Assembly: GCA_033782935.1 (NCBI GenBank)
Contig: JAWQEG010000283.1
Location: forward strand, 1,364,001-1,428,000
Direction: 5' to 3'
Length of the DNA: 64,000 bases
DNA from: Petrolisthes cinctipes
Taxonomy: Eukaryota > Arthropoda > Malacostraca > Decapoda > Porcellanidae
Shown here piece after piece: positions 22,876-34,723 of this stretch. The number at the start of each line of letters is the position of its first letter. The stretch's first letter is position 1. Below the pieces are notes generated by a model, which was not told where the DNA came from, did not search any database, and saw only the letters and a list, made by a program, of their open reading frames with translations. Position numbers and translations under genes: made by a program.

Positions 22876-23806
22876 CCTACTCCGTGTTAGAGTATTTTCA
22901 AAATACATGCTCAAAACATACTGAAAATCGATCTTTTAGGTGCACAAAAGTCGATATGTGCATGCATCTTCAGTACCCGTTTATATCTCAAATTCTGGCT
23001 CAAAACACCCGAAAATTCAATATTTTGGGGTCCCAGAAGCAATCTGTACATGCCTACTCAGTGTTAGAGTATTTTCTAAATACAGGCCCAAAACATGCTG
23101 AAAATCGATATTTTAGATGCCCAAAGTCAATATGTGCATGTATCTTCTGTACCCGTTTATATCTCAATTTCAGGCTCAAAACACCCGAAAATTCAATATT
23201 TTGGGGTCCCAGAAGCAATCTGTACATGCCTACACAGTGCTAGAATTTTTTCAAAATATAGTCTAAAAACATGCTAAAAATCGACATTTTAGGTGCCAAA
23301 AAATCGATATCTCAAATTCAGTCCCAAAACACCCGAAAATTCGATATTTAGAGGTCCCAGAAGGTATCTGTACATGCCTACTCCGTGTTAGAGTATTTTC
23401 AAAATACAGGCCAAAAACATACTGAAAATCGATCTTTTAGGTGCCAAAAAGTCGATATGTGCATGCATCTTCTGTACCCGTTTATATCTCAAATTCTGGC
23501 CCTAAACACCCGAAAATTCGATATTTTGGGGTCCCAGAAGCGATCTGTACATGCCTACTCCGTGTTAGAGTATTTTCAAAATTCAGGCCCAAAACATGCT
23601 GAAAATCGATATTTTTGGTGCCCAAAGTCAATATGTGCATGTATCTTCTGTACCCGTTTATATCTCAAATTCAGGCTCAAAACACCCGAAAATTCAATAT
23701 TTTGGGGTCCCAGAAGCAATCTGTACATGCCTACTCAGTGCTAAAATTCAGGCTCAAAACACCCGAAAATTCGATATTTAGGGGTCCCAGAAGCGATCTG
23801 TACATG
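22296..23806 (+). repeat. Beta-alpha-gamma modules (1,511 bp)
   Basis: Beta (A-B-77-C, 580 bp) is followed by alpha (A-B-C, 501 bp) and gamma (A-B-77', 430 bp); 580+501+430 = 1,511. It is the 2,012-bp super-repeat minus one alpha trimer. The alpha has the dyad-breaking TTTTCTAAATAC and TCTCAATTTCAGG, markers that recur in the super-repeats at 30-33 and 38-41 kb. It overlaps the second copy of the 1,229-bp unit, showing that the two systems share parts. Confidence 0.85.
23730..23806 (+). repeat. 77-bp half-unit, class followed by A1 (seven copies)
   Basis: This has the same half-to-half joint (CAGTGCTAAAATTCAGGCTC), but the end reads TTCGATATTTAGGGG with GAAGCGATC, the C2-type end, and an A1 follows. 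It stands in place of a C monomer. Copies start at 23,730, 27,140, 31,984, 34,647, 39,490, 41,502 and 42,934. Four (23,730, 27,140, 34,647, 42,934) precede the 2,331-bp block and three precede a 2,012-bp super-repeat or its derivative. Confidence 0.88.
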
Positions 23807-26137
23807 CCTACTCCGTGTTAGAGCATTTTCAAAATACATGCTCAAAACATACTGAAAATCGATCTTTTAGGTGCACAAAAGTCGATATGTGCATGCATCT
23901 TCAGTACCCGTTTATATCTCAAATTCAGGCTCAAAACACCCGAAAATTCAATATTTTGGGGTCCCATAAGCAATCTGTACATGCCTACTCAGTGTTAGAG
24001 TATTTTTCAAAATACAGGCCCAAAACATGCTGAAAATCGATATTTTAGATGCCCAAAGTCAATATGTGCATGTATCTTCTGTACCCGTTTATATCTCAAA
24101 TTCAGGCTCAAAACACCCGAAAATTCAATATTTTGGGGTCCCAGAAGCAATCTGTACATGCCTACACAGTGCTAGAATATTTTCAAAATATAGGCTAAAA
24201 ACATGCTAAAAATCGACATTTTAGGTGCCAAAAAATCGATATCTCAAAATCAGTCCCAAAACACCCGAAAATTCGATATTTAGAGGTCCCAGAAGGTATC
24301 TGTACATGCCTACTCCGTGTTAGAGTATTTTCAAAATACAGGCCAAAAACATACTGAAAATCGATCTTTTAGGTGCCCAAAAGTCGATATGTGCATGCAT
24401 CTTCTGTACCCGTTTATATCTCAAATTCTGGCCCTAAACACCCGAAAATTCGATATTTAAGGGTCCCAGAAGCGATCTGTACATGCCTACTCCGTGTTGG
24501 AGTATTTTCAAAATTCAGGCCCAAAACATGCTGAAAATCGATATTTTTGGTGCCGAAAGTCAATATGTGCATGTATCTTCTGTACCCGTTTATATCTCAA
24601 ATTCAGGCTCAAAACACCCGAAAATTCAATATTTTGGGGTCCCAGAAGCAATCTGTACATGCCTACTCAGTGCTAGAATATTTTCAAAATATAGGCTAAA
24701 AACATGATAAAAATCGATCTTTTAGGTGCCAAAAAGTCGATATCTCAATTTCAGTCCCAAAACACCCGAAAATTCGATATTTAGGGGTCCCAGAAGCGAT
24801 CTGTACATGCCTACTCCGTGTTAGAGTATTTTCAAAATACATGCTCAAAACATACTGAAAATCGATCTTTTAGGTGCACAAAAGTCGATATGTGCATGCA
24901 TCTTCAGTACCCGTTTATATCTCAAATTCAGGCTCAAAACACCCGAAAATTCAATATTTTGGGGTCCCAGAAGCAATCTGTACATGCCTACTCAGTGCTA
25001 GAATATTTTCAAAATATAGGCTAAAAACATGCTAAAAATCGACATTATAGGTGCCAAAAAGTCGATATCTCAAATTCAGTCCCAAAACACCCGAAAATTC
25101 GATATTAAGGGGTCCCAGAAGCGATCTGTACATGCCTACTCCGTGTTAGAGTAATTTCAAAATACATGCTCAAAACATACTGAAAATCGATCTTTTAGGT
25201 GCACAAAAGTCAATATGTGCATGCATCTTCAGTACCCGTTTATATCTCAAATTCAGGCTCAAAACACCCGAAAATTCAATATTTTGGGGTCCCAGAAGCA
25301 ATCTGTACATGCCTACTCAGTGTTAGAGTATTTTCAAAATACAGGCCCAAAACATGCTGAAAATCGATATTTTAGATGCCCAAAGTCAATATGTGCATGT
25401 ATCTTCTGTGCCCGTTTATATCTCAAATTCAGGCTCAAAACACCCGAAAATTCAATATTTTGGGGTCCCAGAAGCAATCTGTACATGCCTACACAGTGCT
25501 AGAATATTTTCAAAATATAGGCTAAAAACATGCTAAAAATCGACATTTTAGGTGCCAAAAAATCGATATCTCAAATTCAGTACCAAAACACCCGAAAATT
25601 CGATATTTAGAGGTCCCAGAAGGTATCTGTACATGCCTACTCCGTGTTAGAGTATTTTTTTAAAATACAGGCCAAAAACATACTGAAAATCGATCTTTTA
25701 GGTGACCTAAAGTCGATCTGTGCATACATCTTCTGTACCCGTTTATATCTCAAATTCTGGCTCAAAACACCCGAAAATTCGATATTTTGGGGTCCCAGAA
25801 GCGATCTGTACATGCCTACTCCGTGTTAGAGTATTTTCAAAATTCAGGCCCAAAACATGCTGAAAATCGATATTTTTGGTGCCCAAAGTCAATATGTGCA
25901 TGTATCTTCTGTACCCGTTTAATCTCAAATTCAGGCTCAAAACACCCGAAAATTCATTATTTTGGGGTCCCAGAAGCAATCTGTACATGCCTACTCAGTG
26001 CTAGAATATTTTCAAAATATAGGCTAAAAACATGCTAAAAATCGATCTTTTAGGTGCCAAAAAGTCGATATCTCAAATTCAGTCCCAAAACACCCGAAAA
26101 TTCGATATTTAGGGGTCCCAGAAGCGATCTGTACATG
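23807..26137 (+). repeat. 2,331-bp block, copy 1 of 4
   Basis: The order is A1-B1-C1, A2-B2-C2, A1-C (no B), A1-B1-C1, A3-B2-C2. Markers are CCCATAAGCAATC, five-T B1, CAAAATCAGTCCC, GTGTTGGAGTATTTTC, TGCCGAAAGTC and ACATGATAAAAATCG. Copies begin at 23,807, 27,217, 34,724 and 43,011, each right after a 77' unit. The first three are 2,331 bp, the fourth about 2,323 bp. Confidence 0.85.
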
Positions 26138-27216
26138 CCTACTCCGTGTTAGAGTATTTTCAAAATACATGCTCAAAACATACTGAAAATCGATCTTTTA
26201 GGTTCACAAAAGTCGATATGTGCATGCATCTTCAGTACCCGTTTATATCTCAAATTCAGGCTCAAAACACCCGAAAATTCAATATTTTGGGGTCCCAGAA
26301 GCAATCTATACATGCCTACTCAGTGTTAGAGTATTTTCAAAATACAGGCCCAAAACATGCTGAAAATCGATATTTTAGATGCCCAAAGTCAATATGTGCA
26401 GGTATCTTCTGTACCCGTTTATATCTCAAATTCAGGCTCAAAACACCCGAAAATTCAATATTTTGGGGTCCCAGAAGCAATCTGTACATGCCTACTCAGT
26501 GCTAGAATATTTTCAAAATATAGGCTAAAAACATGCTAAAAATCGATATTTTAGGTGCTAAAAAGTCGATATCTCAAATTCAGTCCCAAAACACCCGAAA
26601 ATTCGATATTTTGGGGTCCCAGAAGCGATCTGTACATGCCTACTCCGTGTTAGAGTATTTTCAAAATTCAGGCCCAAAACATGCTGAAAATCGATATTTT
26701 TGGTGCCCAAAGTCAATATGTGCATGTATCTTCTGTACCCGTTTATATCTCAAATTCAGGCTCAAAACACCCGAAAATTCAATATTTTGGGGTCCCAGAA
26801 GCAATCTGTAAATGCCTACACAGTGCTAGAATATTTTCAAAATATAGGCTAAAAACATGCTAAAAATCGACATTTTAGGTGCCAAAAAATCGATATCTCA
26901 AATTCAGTCCCAAAACACCCGAAAATTCGATATTTAGAGGTCCCAGAAGGTATCTGTACATGCCTACTCCGTGTTAGAGTATTTTCAAAATACAGGCCAA
27001 AAACATACTGAAAATCGATCTTTTAGGTGCCAAAAAGTCGATATGTGCATGCATCTTCAGTACCCGTTTATATCTCAAATTCAGGCTCAAAACACCCGAA
27101 AATTCAATATTTTGGGGTCCCAGAAGCAATCTGTACATGCCTACTCAGTGCTAAAATTCAGGCTCAAAACACCCGAAAATTCGATATTTAGGGGTCCCAG
27201 AAGCGATCTGTACATG

Positions 27217-29547
27217 CCTACTCCGTGTTAGAGTATTTTCAAAATACATGCTCAAAACATACTGAAAATCGATCTTTTAGGTGCACAAAAGTCGATATGT
27301 GCATGCATCTTCAGTACCCGTTTATATCTCAAATTCAGGCTCAAAACACCCGAAAATTCAATATTTTGGGGTCCCATAAGCAATCTGTACATGCCTACTC
27401 AGTGTTAGAGTATTTTTCAAAATACAGGCCCAAAACATGCTGAAAATCGATATTTTAGATGCCCAAAGTCAATATGTGCATGTATCTTCTGTACCCGTTT
27501 ATATCTCAAATTCAGGCTCAAAACACCCGAAAATTCAATATTTTGGGGTCCCAGAAGCAATCTGTACATGCCTACACAGTGCTAGAATATTTTCAAAATA
27601 TAGGCTAAAAACATGCTAAAAATCGACATTTTAGGTGCCAAAAAATCGATATCTCAAAATCAGTCCCAAAACACCCGAAAATTCGATATTTAGAGGTCCC
27701 AGAAGGTATCTGTACATGCCTACTCCGTGTTAGAGTATTTTCAAAATACAGGCCAAAAACATACTGAAAATCGATCTTTTAGGTGCCCAAAAGTCGATAT
27801 GTGCATGCATCTTCTGTACCCGTTTATATCTCAAATTCTGGCCCTAAACACCCGAAAATTCGATATTTAAGGGTCCCAGAAGCGATCTGTACATGCCTAC
27901 TCCGTGTTGGAGTATTTTCAAAATTCAGGCCCAAAACATGCTGAAAATCGATATTTTTGGTGCCGAAAGTCAATATGTGCATGTATCTTCTGTACCCGTT
28001 TATATCTCAAATTCAGGCTCAAAACACCCGAAAATTCAATATTTTGGGGTCCCAGAAGCAATCTGTACATGCCTACTCAGTGCTAGAATATTTTCAAAAT
28101 ATAGGCTAAAAACATGATAAAAATCGATCTTTTAGGTGCCAAAAAGTCGATATCTCAATTTCAGTCCCAAAACACCCGAAAATTCGATATTTAGGGGTCC
28201 CAGAAGCGATCTGTACATGCCTACTCCGTGTTAGAGTATTTTCAAAATACATGCTCAAAACATACTGAAAATCGATTTTTTAGGTGCACAAAAGTCGATA
28301 TGTGCATGCATCTTCAGTACCCGTTTATATCTCAAATTCAGGCTCAAAACACCCGAAAATTCAATATTTTGGGGTCCCAGAAGCAATCTGTACATGCCTA
28401 CTCAGTGCTAGAATATTTTCAAAATATAGGCTAAAAACATGCTAAAAATCGACATTTTAGGTGCCAAAAAGTCGATATCTCAAATTCAGTCCCAAAACAC
28501 CCGAAAATTCGATATTTAGGGGTCCCAGAAGCGATCTGTACATGCCTACTCCGTGTTAGAGTATTTTCAAAATACATGCTCAAAACATACTGAAAATCGA
28601 TCTTTTAGGTGCACAAAAGTCAATATGTGCATGCATCTTCAGTACCCGTTTATATCTCAAATTCAGGCTCAAAACACCCGAAAATTCAATATTTTGGGGT
28701 CCCAGAAGCAATCTGTACATGCCTACTCAGTGTTAGAGTATTTTCAAAATACAGGCCCAAAACATGCTGAAAATCGATATTTTAGATGCCCAAAGTCAAT
28801 ATGTGCATGTATCTTCTGTGCCCGTTTATATCTCAAATTCAGGCTCAAAACACCCGAAAATTCAATATTTTGGGGTCCCAGAAGCAATCTGTACATGCCT
28901 ACACAGTGCTAGAATATTTTCAAAATATAGGCTAAAAACATGCTAAAAATCGACATTTTAGGTGCCAAAAAATCGATATCTCAAATTCAGTACCAAAACA
29001 CCCGAAAATTCGATATTTAGAGGTCCCAGAAGGTATCTGTACATGCCTACTCCGTGTTAGAGTATTTTTTTAAAATACAGGCCAAAAACATACTGAAAAT
29101 CGATCTTTTAGGTGACCTAAAGTCGATATGTGCATGCATCTTCTGTACCCGTTTATATCTCAAATTCTGGCTCAAAACACCCGAAAATTCGATATTTTGG
29201 GGTCCCAGAAGCGATCTGTACATGCCTTCTCCGTGTTAGAGTATTTTCAAAATTCAGGCCCAAAACATGCTGAAAATCGATATTTTTGGTGCCCAAAGTC
29301 AATATGTGCATGTATCTTCTGTACCCGTTTAATCTCAAATTCAGGCTCAAAACACCCGAAAATTCAATATTTTGGGGTCCCAGAAGCAATCTGTACATGC
29401 CTACTCAGTGCTAGAATATTTTCAAAATATAGGCTAAAAACATGCTAAAAATCGATCTTTTAGGTGCCAAAAAGTCGATATCTCAAATTCAGTCCCAAAA
29501 CACCCGAAAATTCGATATTTAGGGGTCCCAGAAGCGATCTGTACATG
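27217..29547 (+). repeat. 2,331-bp block, copy 2 of 4
   Basis: It matches copy 1 at +3,410 throughout. Differences noticed are CGATTTTTTAGG for CGATCTTTTAGG in the lone A1 (28,220), restored GACATTTTAGG where copy 1 has GACATTATAGG, and ATGCCTTCTCCG near 29,223. In the last B2, CGTTTAATCTC lacks two bases of the usual CGTTTATATCTC; the same loss occurs in copies 1 and 3. Confidence 0.85.
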
Positions 29548-30048
29548 CCTACTCCGTGTTAGAGTATTTTCAAAATACATGCTCAAAACATACTGAAAAT
29601 CGATCTTTTAGGTTCACAAAAGTCGATATGTGCATGCATCTTCAGTACCCGTTTATATCTCAAATTCAGGCTCAAAACACCCGAAAATTCAATATTTTGG
29701 GGTCCCAGAAGCAATCTATACATGCCTACTCAGTGTTAGAGTATTTTCAAAATACAGGCCCAAAACATGCTGAAAATCGATATTTTAGATGCCCAAAGTC
29801 AATATGTGCAGGTATCTTCTGTACCCGTTTATATCTCAAATTCAGGCTCAAAACACCCGAAAATTCAATATTTTGGGGTCCCAGAAGCAATCTGTACATG
29901 CCTACTCAGTGCTAGAATATTTTCAAAATATAGGCTAAAAACATGCTAAAAATCGATATTTTAGGTGCTAAAAAGTCGATATCTCAAATTCAGTCCCAAA
30001 ACACCCGAAAATTCGATATTTAGGGGTCCCAGAAGCGATCTGTACATG

Positions 30049-32060
30049 CCTACTCCGTGTTAGAGTATTTTCAAAATACATGCTCAAAACATACTGAAAA
30101 TCGATCTTTTAGGTGCACAAAAGTCGATATGTGCATGCATCTTCAGTACCCGTTTATATCTCAAATTCAGGCTCAAAACACCCGAAAATTCAATATTTTG
30201 GGGTCCCAGAAGCAATCTGTACATGCCTACTCAGTGTTAGAGTATTTTCAAAATACAGGCCCAAAACATGCTGAAAATCGATATTTTTGGTGCCCAAAGT
30301 CAATATGTGCATGTATCTTCTGTACCCGTTTATATCTCAAATTCAGGCTCAAAACACCCGAAAATTCAATATTTTGGGGTCCCAGAAGCAATGTGTACAT
30401 GCCTACTCAGTGCTAAAATTCAGGCTCAAAACACCCGAAAATTCAATATTTTGGGGTCCCAGAAGCAATCTGTACATGCCTACTCAGTGCTAGAATATTT
30501 TCAAAATATAGGCTAAAAACATGCTAAAAATCGATCTTTTAGGTGCCAAAAAGTCGATATCTCAAATTCAGTCCCAAAACACAAGAAAAAATTCGATATT
30601 TAGGGGTCCCAGAAGCGATCTGTACATGCCTACTCCGTGTTAGAGTATTTTCAAAATACATGCTCAAAACATACAGAAAATCGATCTTTTAGGTGCACAA
30701 AAGTCGATATGTGCATGCATCTTCAGTACCCGTTTATATCTCAAATTCTGGCTCAAAACACCCGAAAATTCAATATTTTGGGGTCCCAGAAGCAATCTGT
30801 ACATGCCTACTCAGTGTTAGAGTATTTTCTAAATACAGGCCCAAAACATGCTGAAAATCGATATTTTAGATGCCCAAAGTCAATATGTGCATGTATCTTC
30901 TGTACCCGTTTATATCTCAATTTCAGGCTCAAAACACCCGAAAATTCAATATTTTGGGGTCCCAGAAGCAATCTGTACATGCCTACACAGTGCTAGAATA
31001 TTTTCAAAATATAGTCTAAAAACATGCTAAAAATCGACATTTTAGGTGCCAAAAAATCGATATCTCAAATTCAGTCCCAAAACACCCTAAAATTCGATAT
31101 ATAGAGGTCCCAGAAGGTATCTGTACATGCCTACTCCGTGTTAGAGTATTTTCAAAATACAGGCCAAAAACATACTGAAAATCGATCTTTTAGGTGCCAA
31201 AAAGTCGATATGTGCATGCATCTTCTGTACCCGTTTATATCTCAAATTCTGTCCATAAACACCCGAAAATTCGATATTTTGGGGTCCCAGAAGCGATCTG
31301 TACATGCCTACTCCGTGTTAGAGTATTTTCAAAATTCAGGCCCAAAACATGCTGAAAATCGATCTTTTTGGTGCCCAAAGTCAATATGTGCATGTATCTT
31401 CTGTACCCGTTTATATCTCAAATTCAGGCTCAAAACACCCGAAAATTCAATATTTTGGGGTCCCAGAAGCAATCTGTACATGCCTACACAGTGCTAGAAT
31501 ATTTTCAAAATATAGGCTAAAAACATGCTAAAAATCGACATTTTAGGTGCCAAAAAATCGATATCTCAAATTCAGTCCCAAAACACCCGAAAATTCGATA
31601 TTTAGAGGTCCCAGAAGGTATCTGTACATGCCTACTCCGTGTTAGAGTATTTTCAAAATACAGGCCAAAAACATACTGAAAATCGATCTTTTAGGTGCCA
31701 AAAAGTCGATATGTGCATGCATCTTCAGTACCCGTTTATATCTCAAATTCAGGCTCAAAACACCCGAAAATTCAATATTTTGGGGTCCCAGAAGCAATCT
31801 GTAGATGCCTACTCAGTGTTAGAGTATTTTCAAAATACAGGCCCAAAACAAGCTGAAAATCGATATTTTTGGTGCCCAAAGTCAATATGTGCATGTATCT
31901 TCTGTACCCGTTTATATCTCAAATTCAGGCTCAAAACACCCGAAAATTCAATATTTTGGGGTCCCAGAAGCAATCTGTACATGCCTACTCAGTGCTAAAA
32001 TTCAGGCTCAAAACACCCGAAAATTCGATATTTAGGGGTCCCAGAAGCGATCTGTACATG
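30049..32060 (+). repeat. 2,012-bp super-repeat, copy 1 (beta-alpha-alpha-gamma)
   Basis: The module sum 580+501+501+430 equals 2,012. Marks: GAAGCAATGTGTACATG before the first 77-bp unit, ACATACAGAAAATCG in the alpha A1, TTTTCTAAATAC in its B, CGATATATAGAGG in its C, GTCCATAAACACCC in the next A, and CTGTAGATGCC in gamma. Adjacent copies follow head to tail. Confidence 0.87.
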
Positions 32061-33380
32061 CCTACTCCGTGTTAGAGTATTTTCAAAATACATGCTCAAA
32101 ACATACTGAAAATCGATCTTTTAGGTGCACAAAAGTCGATATGTGCATGCATCTTCAGTACCCGTTTATATCTCAAATTCAGGCTCAAAACACCCGAAAA
32201 TTCAATATTTTGGGGTCCCAGAAGCAATCTGTACATGCCTACTCAGTGTTAGAGTATTTTCAAAATACAGGCCCAAAACATGCTGAAAATCGATATTTTT
32301 GGTGCCCAAAGTCAATATGTGCATGTATCTTCTGTACCCGTTTATATCTCAAATTCAGGCTCAAAACACCCGAAAATTCAATATTTTGGGGTCCCAGAAG
32401 CAATCTGTACATGCCTACTCAGTGCTAAAATTCAGGCTCAAAACACCCGAAAATTCAATATTTTGGGGTCCCAGAAGCAATCTGTACATGCCTACTCAGT
32501 GCTAGAATATTTTCAAAATATAGGCTAAAAACATGCTAAAAATCGATCTTTTAGGTGCCAAAAAGTCGATATCTCAAATTCAGTCCCAAAACACAAGAAA
32601 AAATTCGATATTTAGGGGTCCCAGAAGCGATCTGTACATGCCTACTCCGTGTTAGAGTATTTTCAAAATACATGCTCAAAACATACAGAAAATCGATCTT
32701 TTAGGTGCACAAAAGTCGATATGTGCATGCATCTTCAGTACCCGTTTATATCTCAAATTCTGGCTCAAAACACCCGAAAATTCAATATTTTGGGGTCCCA
32801 GAAGCAATCTGTACATGCCTACTCAGTGTTAGAGTATTTTCTAAATACAGGCCCAAAACATGCTGAAAATCGATATTTTAGATGCCCAAAGTCAATATGT
32901 GCATGTATCTTCTGTACCCGTTTATATCTCAATTTCAGGCTCAAAACACCCGAAAATTCAATATTTTGGGGTCCCAGAAGCAATCTGTACATGCCTACAC
33001 AGTGCTAGAATATTTTCAAAATATAGTCTAAAAACATGCTAAAAATCGACATTTTAGGTGCCAAAAAATCGATATCTCAAATTCAGTCCCAAAACACCCG
33101 AAAATTCGATATATAGAGGTCCCAGAAGGTATCTGTACATGCCTACTCCGTGTTAGAGTATTTTCAAAATACAGGCCAAAAACATACTGAAAATCGATCT
33201 TTTAGGTGACAAAAAGTCGATATGTGCATGCATCTTCTGTACCCGTTTATATCTCAAATTCTGGCCCTAAACACCCGAAAATTCGATATTTTGGGGTCCC
33301 AGAAGCGATCTGTACATGCCTACTCCGTGTTAGAGTATTTTCAAAATTCAGGCCCAAAACATGCTGAAAATCGATATTTT
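32061..33380 (+). repeat. 2,012-bp super-repeat, copy 2, truncated
   Basis: It continues from copy 1 in the same order (beta, alpha, start of the second alpha) at +2,012. It ends at the joint at 33,349-33,380, inside B of the second alpha. It has GGTGACAAAAAG and GGCCCTAAACACCC where copy 1 has GGTGCCAAAAAG and GTCCATAAACACCC. These are also the marks of the copy at 39,567. Confidence 0.85.
33349..33380. other. Recombination joint of the large duplication
   Basis: Left of this 32-bp interval the sequence is B2-type (AAAATTCAGG) and matches 40.8 kb. Right of it the sequence is B1-type (TTTTAGATGCCC, then TCTGTGCCCG) and matches 25.37 kb. The 32 bases in between are common to both parents, so the exchange happened inside them. 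Both parents were class-B monomers in the same register, the expected product of unequal crossing-over or replication slippage between sister arrays. Confidence 0.85.
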
Positions 33381-33821
33381 AGATGCCCAAAGTCAATATG
33401 TGCATGTATCTTCTGTGCCCGTTTATATCTCAAATTCAGGCTCAAAACACCCGAAAATTCAATATTTTGGGGTCCCAGAAGCAATCTGTACATGCCTACA
33501 CAGTGCTAGAATATTTTCAAAATATAGGCTAAAAACATGCTAAAAATCGACATTTTAGGTGCCAAAAAATCGATATCTCAAATTCAGTACCAAAACACCC
33601 GAAAATTCGATATTTAGAGGTCCCAGAAGGTATCTGTACATGCCTACTCCGTGTTAGAGTATTTTTTTAAAATACAGGCCAAAAACATACTGAAAATCGA
33701 TCTTTTAGGTGACCTAAAGTCGATCTGTGCATACATCTTCTGTACCCGTTTATATCTCAAATTCTGGCTCAAAACACCCGAAAATTCGATATTTTGGGGT
33801 CCCAGAAGCGATCTGTACATG

Positions 33822-33997
33822 CCTACTCCGTGTTAGAGTATTTTCAAAATACAGGCCCAAAACATGTTGAAAATCGATATTTTAGATGCCCAAAGTCAAT
33901 ATGTGCAGGTATCTTCTGTACCCGTTTATATCTCAAATTCAGGCTCAAAACACCCGAAAATTCAATATTTTGGGGTCCCAGAAGCAATCTGTACATG
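33822..33997 (+). repeat. B2/B1 hybrid with a 500-bp in-register loss
   Basis: It opens like B2 (CTACTCCGTGTTAGAG, +8,007 partner at 25,815) and continues like B1 (ACAGGCCC, ATTTTAGATGCCC, GTGCAGGTATC, +7,507 partner at 26,315). Exactly 500 bp, close to one trimer, is gone relative to copy 1. It carries AACATGTTGAAAATCG as a private change. Confidence 0.83.
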
Positions 33998-34723
33998 CCT
34001 ACTCAGTGCTAGAATATTTTCAAAATATAGGCTAAAAACATGCTAAAAATCGATATTTTAGGTGCTAAAAAGTCGATATCTCAAATTCAGTCCCAAAACA
34101 CCCGAAAATTCGATATTTTGGGGTCCCAGAAGCGATCTGTACATGCCTACTCCGTGTTAGAGTATTTTCAAAATTCAGGCCCAAAACATGCTGAAAATCG
34201 ATATTTTTGGTGCCCAAAGTCAATATGTGCATGTATCTTCTGTACCCGTTTATATCTCAAATTCAGGCTCAAAACACCCGAAAATTCAATATTTTGGGGT
34301 CCCAGAAGCAATCTGTAAATGCCTACACAGTGCTAGAATATTTTCAAAATATAGGCTAAAAACATGCTAAAAATCGACATTTTAGGTGCCAAAAAATCGA
34401 TATCTCAAATTCAGTCCCAAAACACCCGAAAATTCGATATTTAGAGGTCCCAGAAGGTATCTGTACATGCCTACTCCGTGTTAGAGTATTTTCAAAATAC
34501 AGGCCAAAAACATACTGAAAATCGATCTTTTAGGTGCCAAAAAGTCGATATGTGCATGCATCTTCAGTACCCGTTTATATCTCAAATTCAGGCTCAAAAC
34601 ACCCGAAAATTCAATATTTTGGGGTCCCAGAAGCAATCTGTACATGCCTACTCAGTGCTAAAATTCAGGCTCAAAACACCCGAAAATTCGATATTTAGGG
34701 GTCCCAGAAGCGATCTGTACATG

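Larger units (their letters stand above)
23640..30016 (+). repeat. 3,410-bp tandem duplication
   Basis: About 23.64-26.6 kb matches 27.05-30.0 kb at +3,410. The match includes the 77' unit, the whole 2,331-bp block and an A1-B1-C trimer with GGTTCACAAAAG and GTGCAGGTATC. It stops near 26,607, where copy 1 goes from C straight to B2 while copy 2 goes to A1. The A-77' unit at 26,963-27,216 lacks B and probably marks the exchange that made the duplication. Confidence 0.85.

Noticed and set aside
25743..25988. Minus-strand open frames of 60-80 residues (also near 29,153, 36,660, 48,742, 49,567, 52,343 and 55,062)
   Set aside because: Chance frames on the opposite strand of ordinary monomers. They appear only where local indels shift register, and they share the same repeated peptide.
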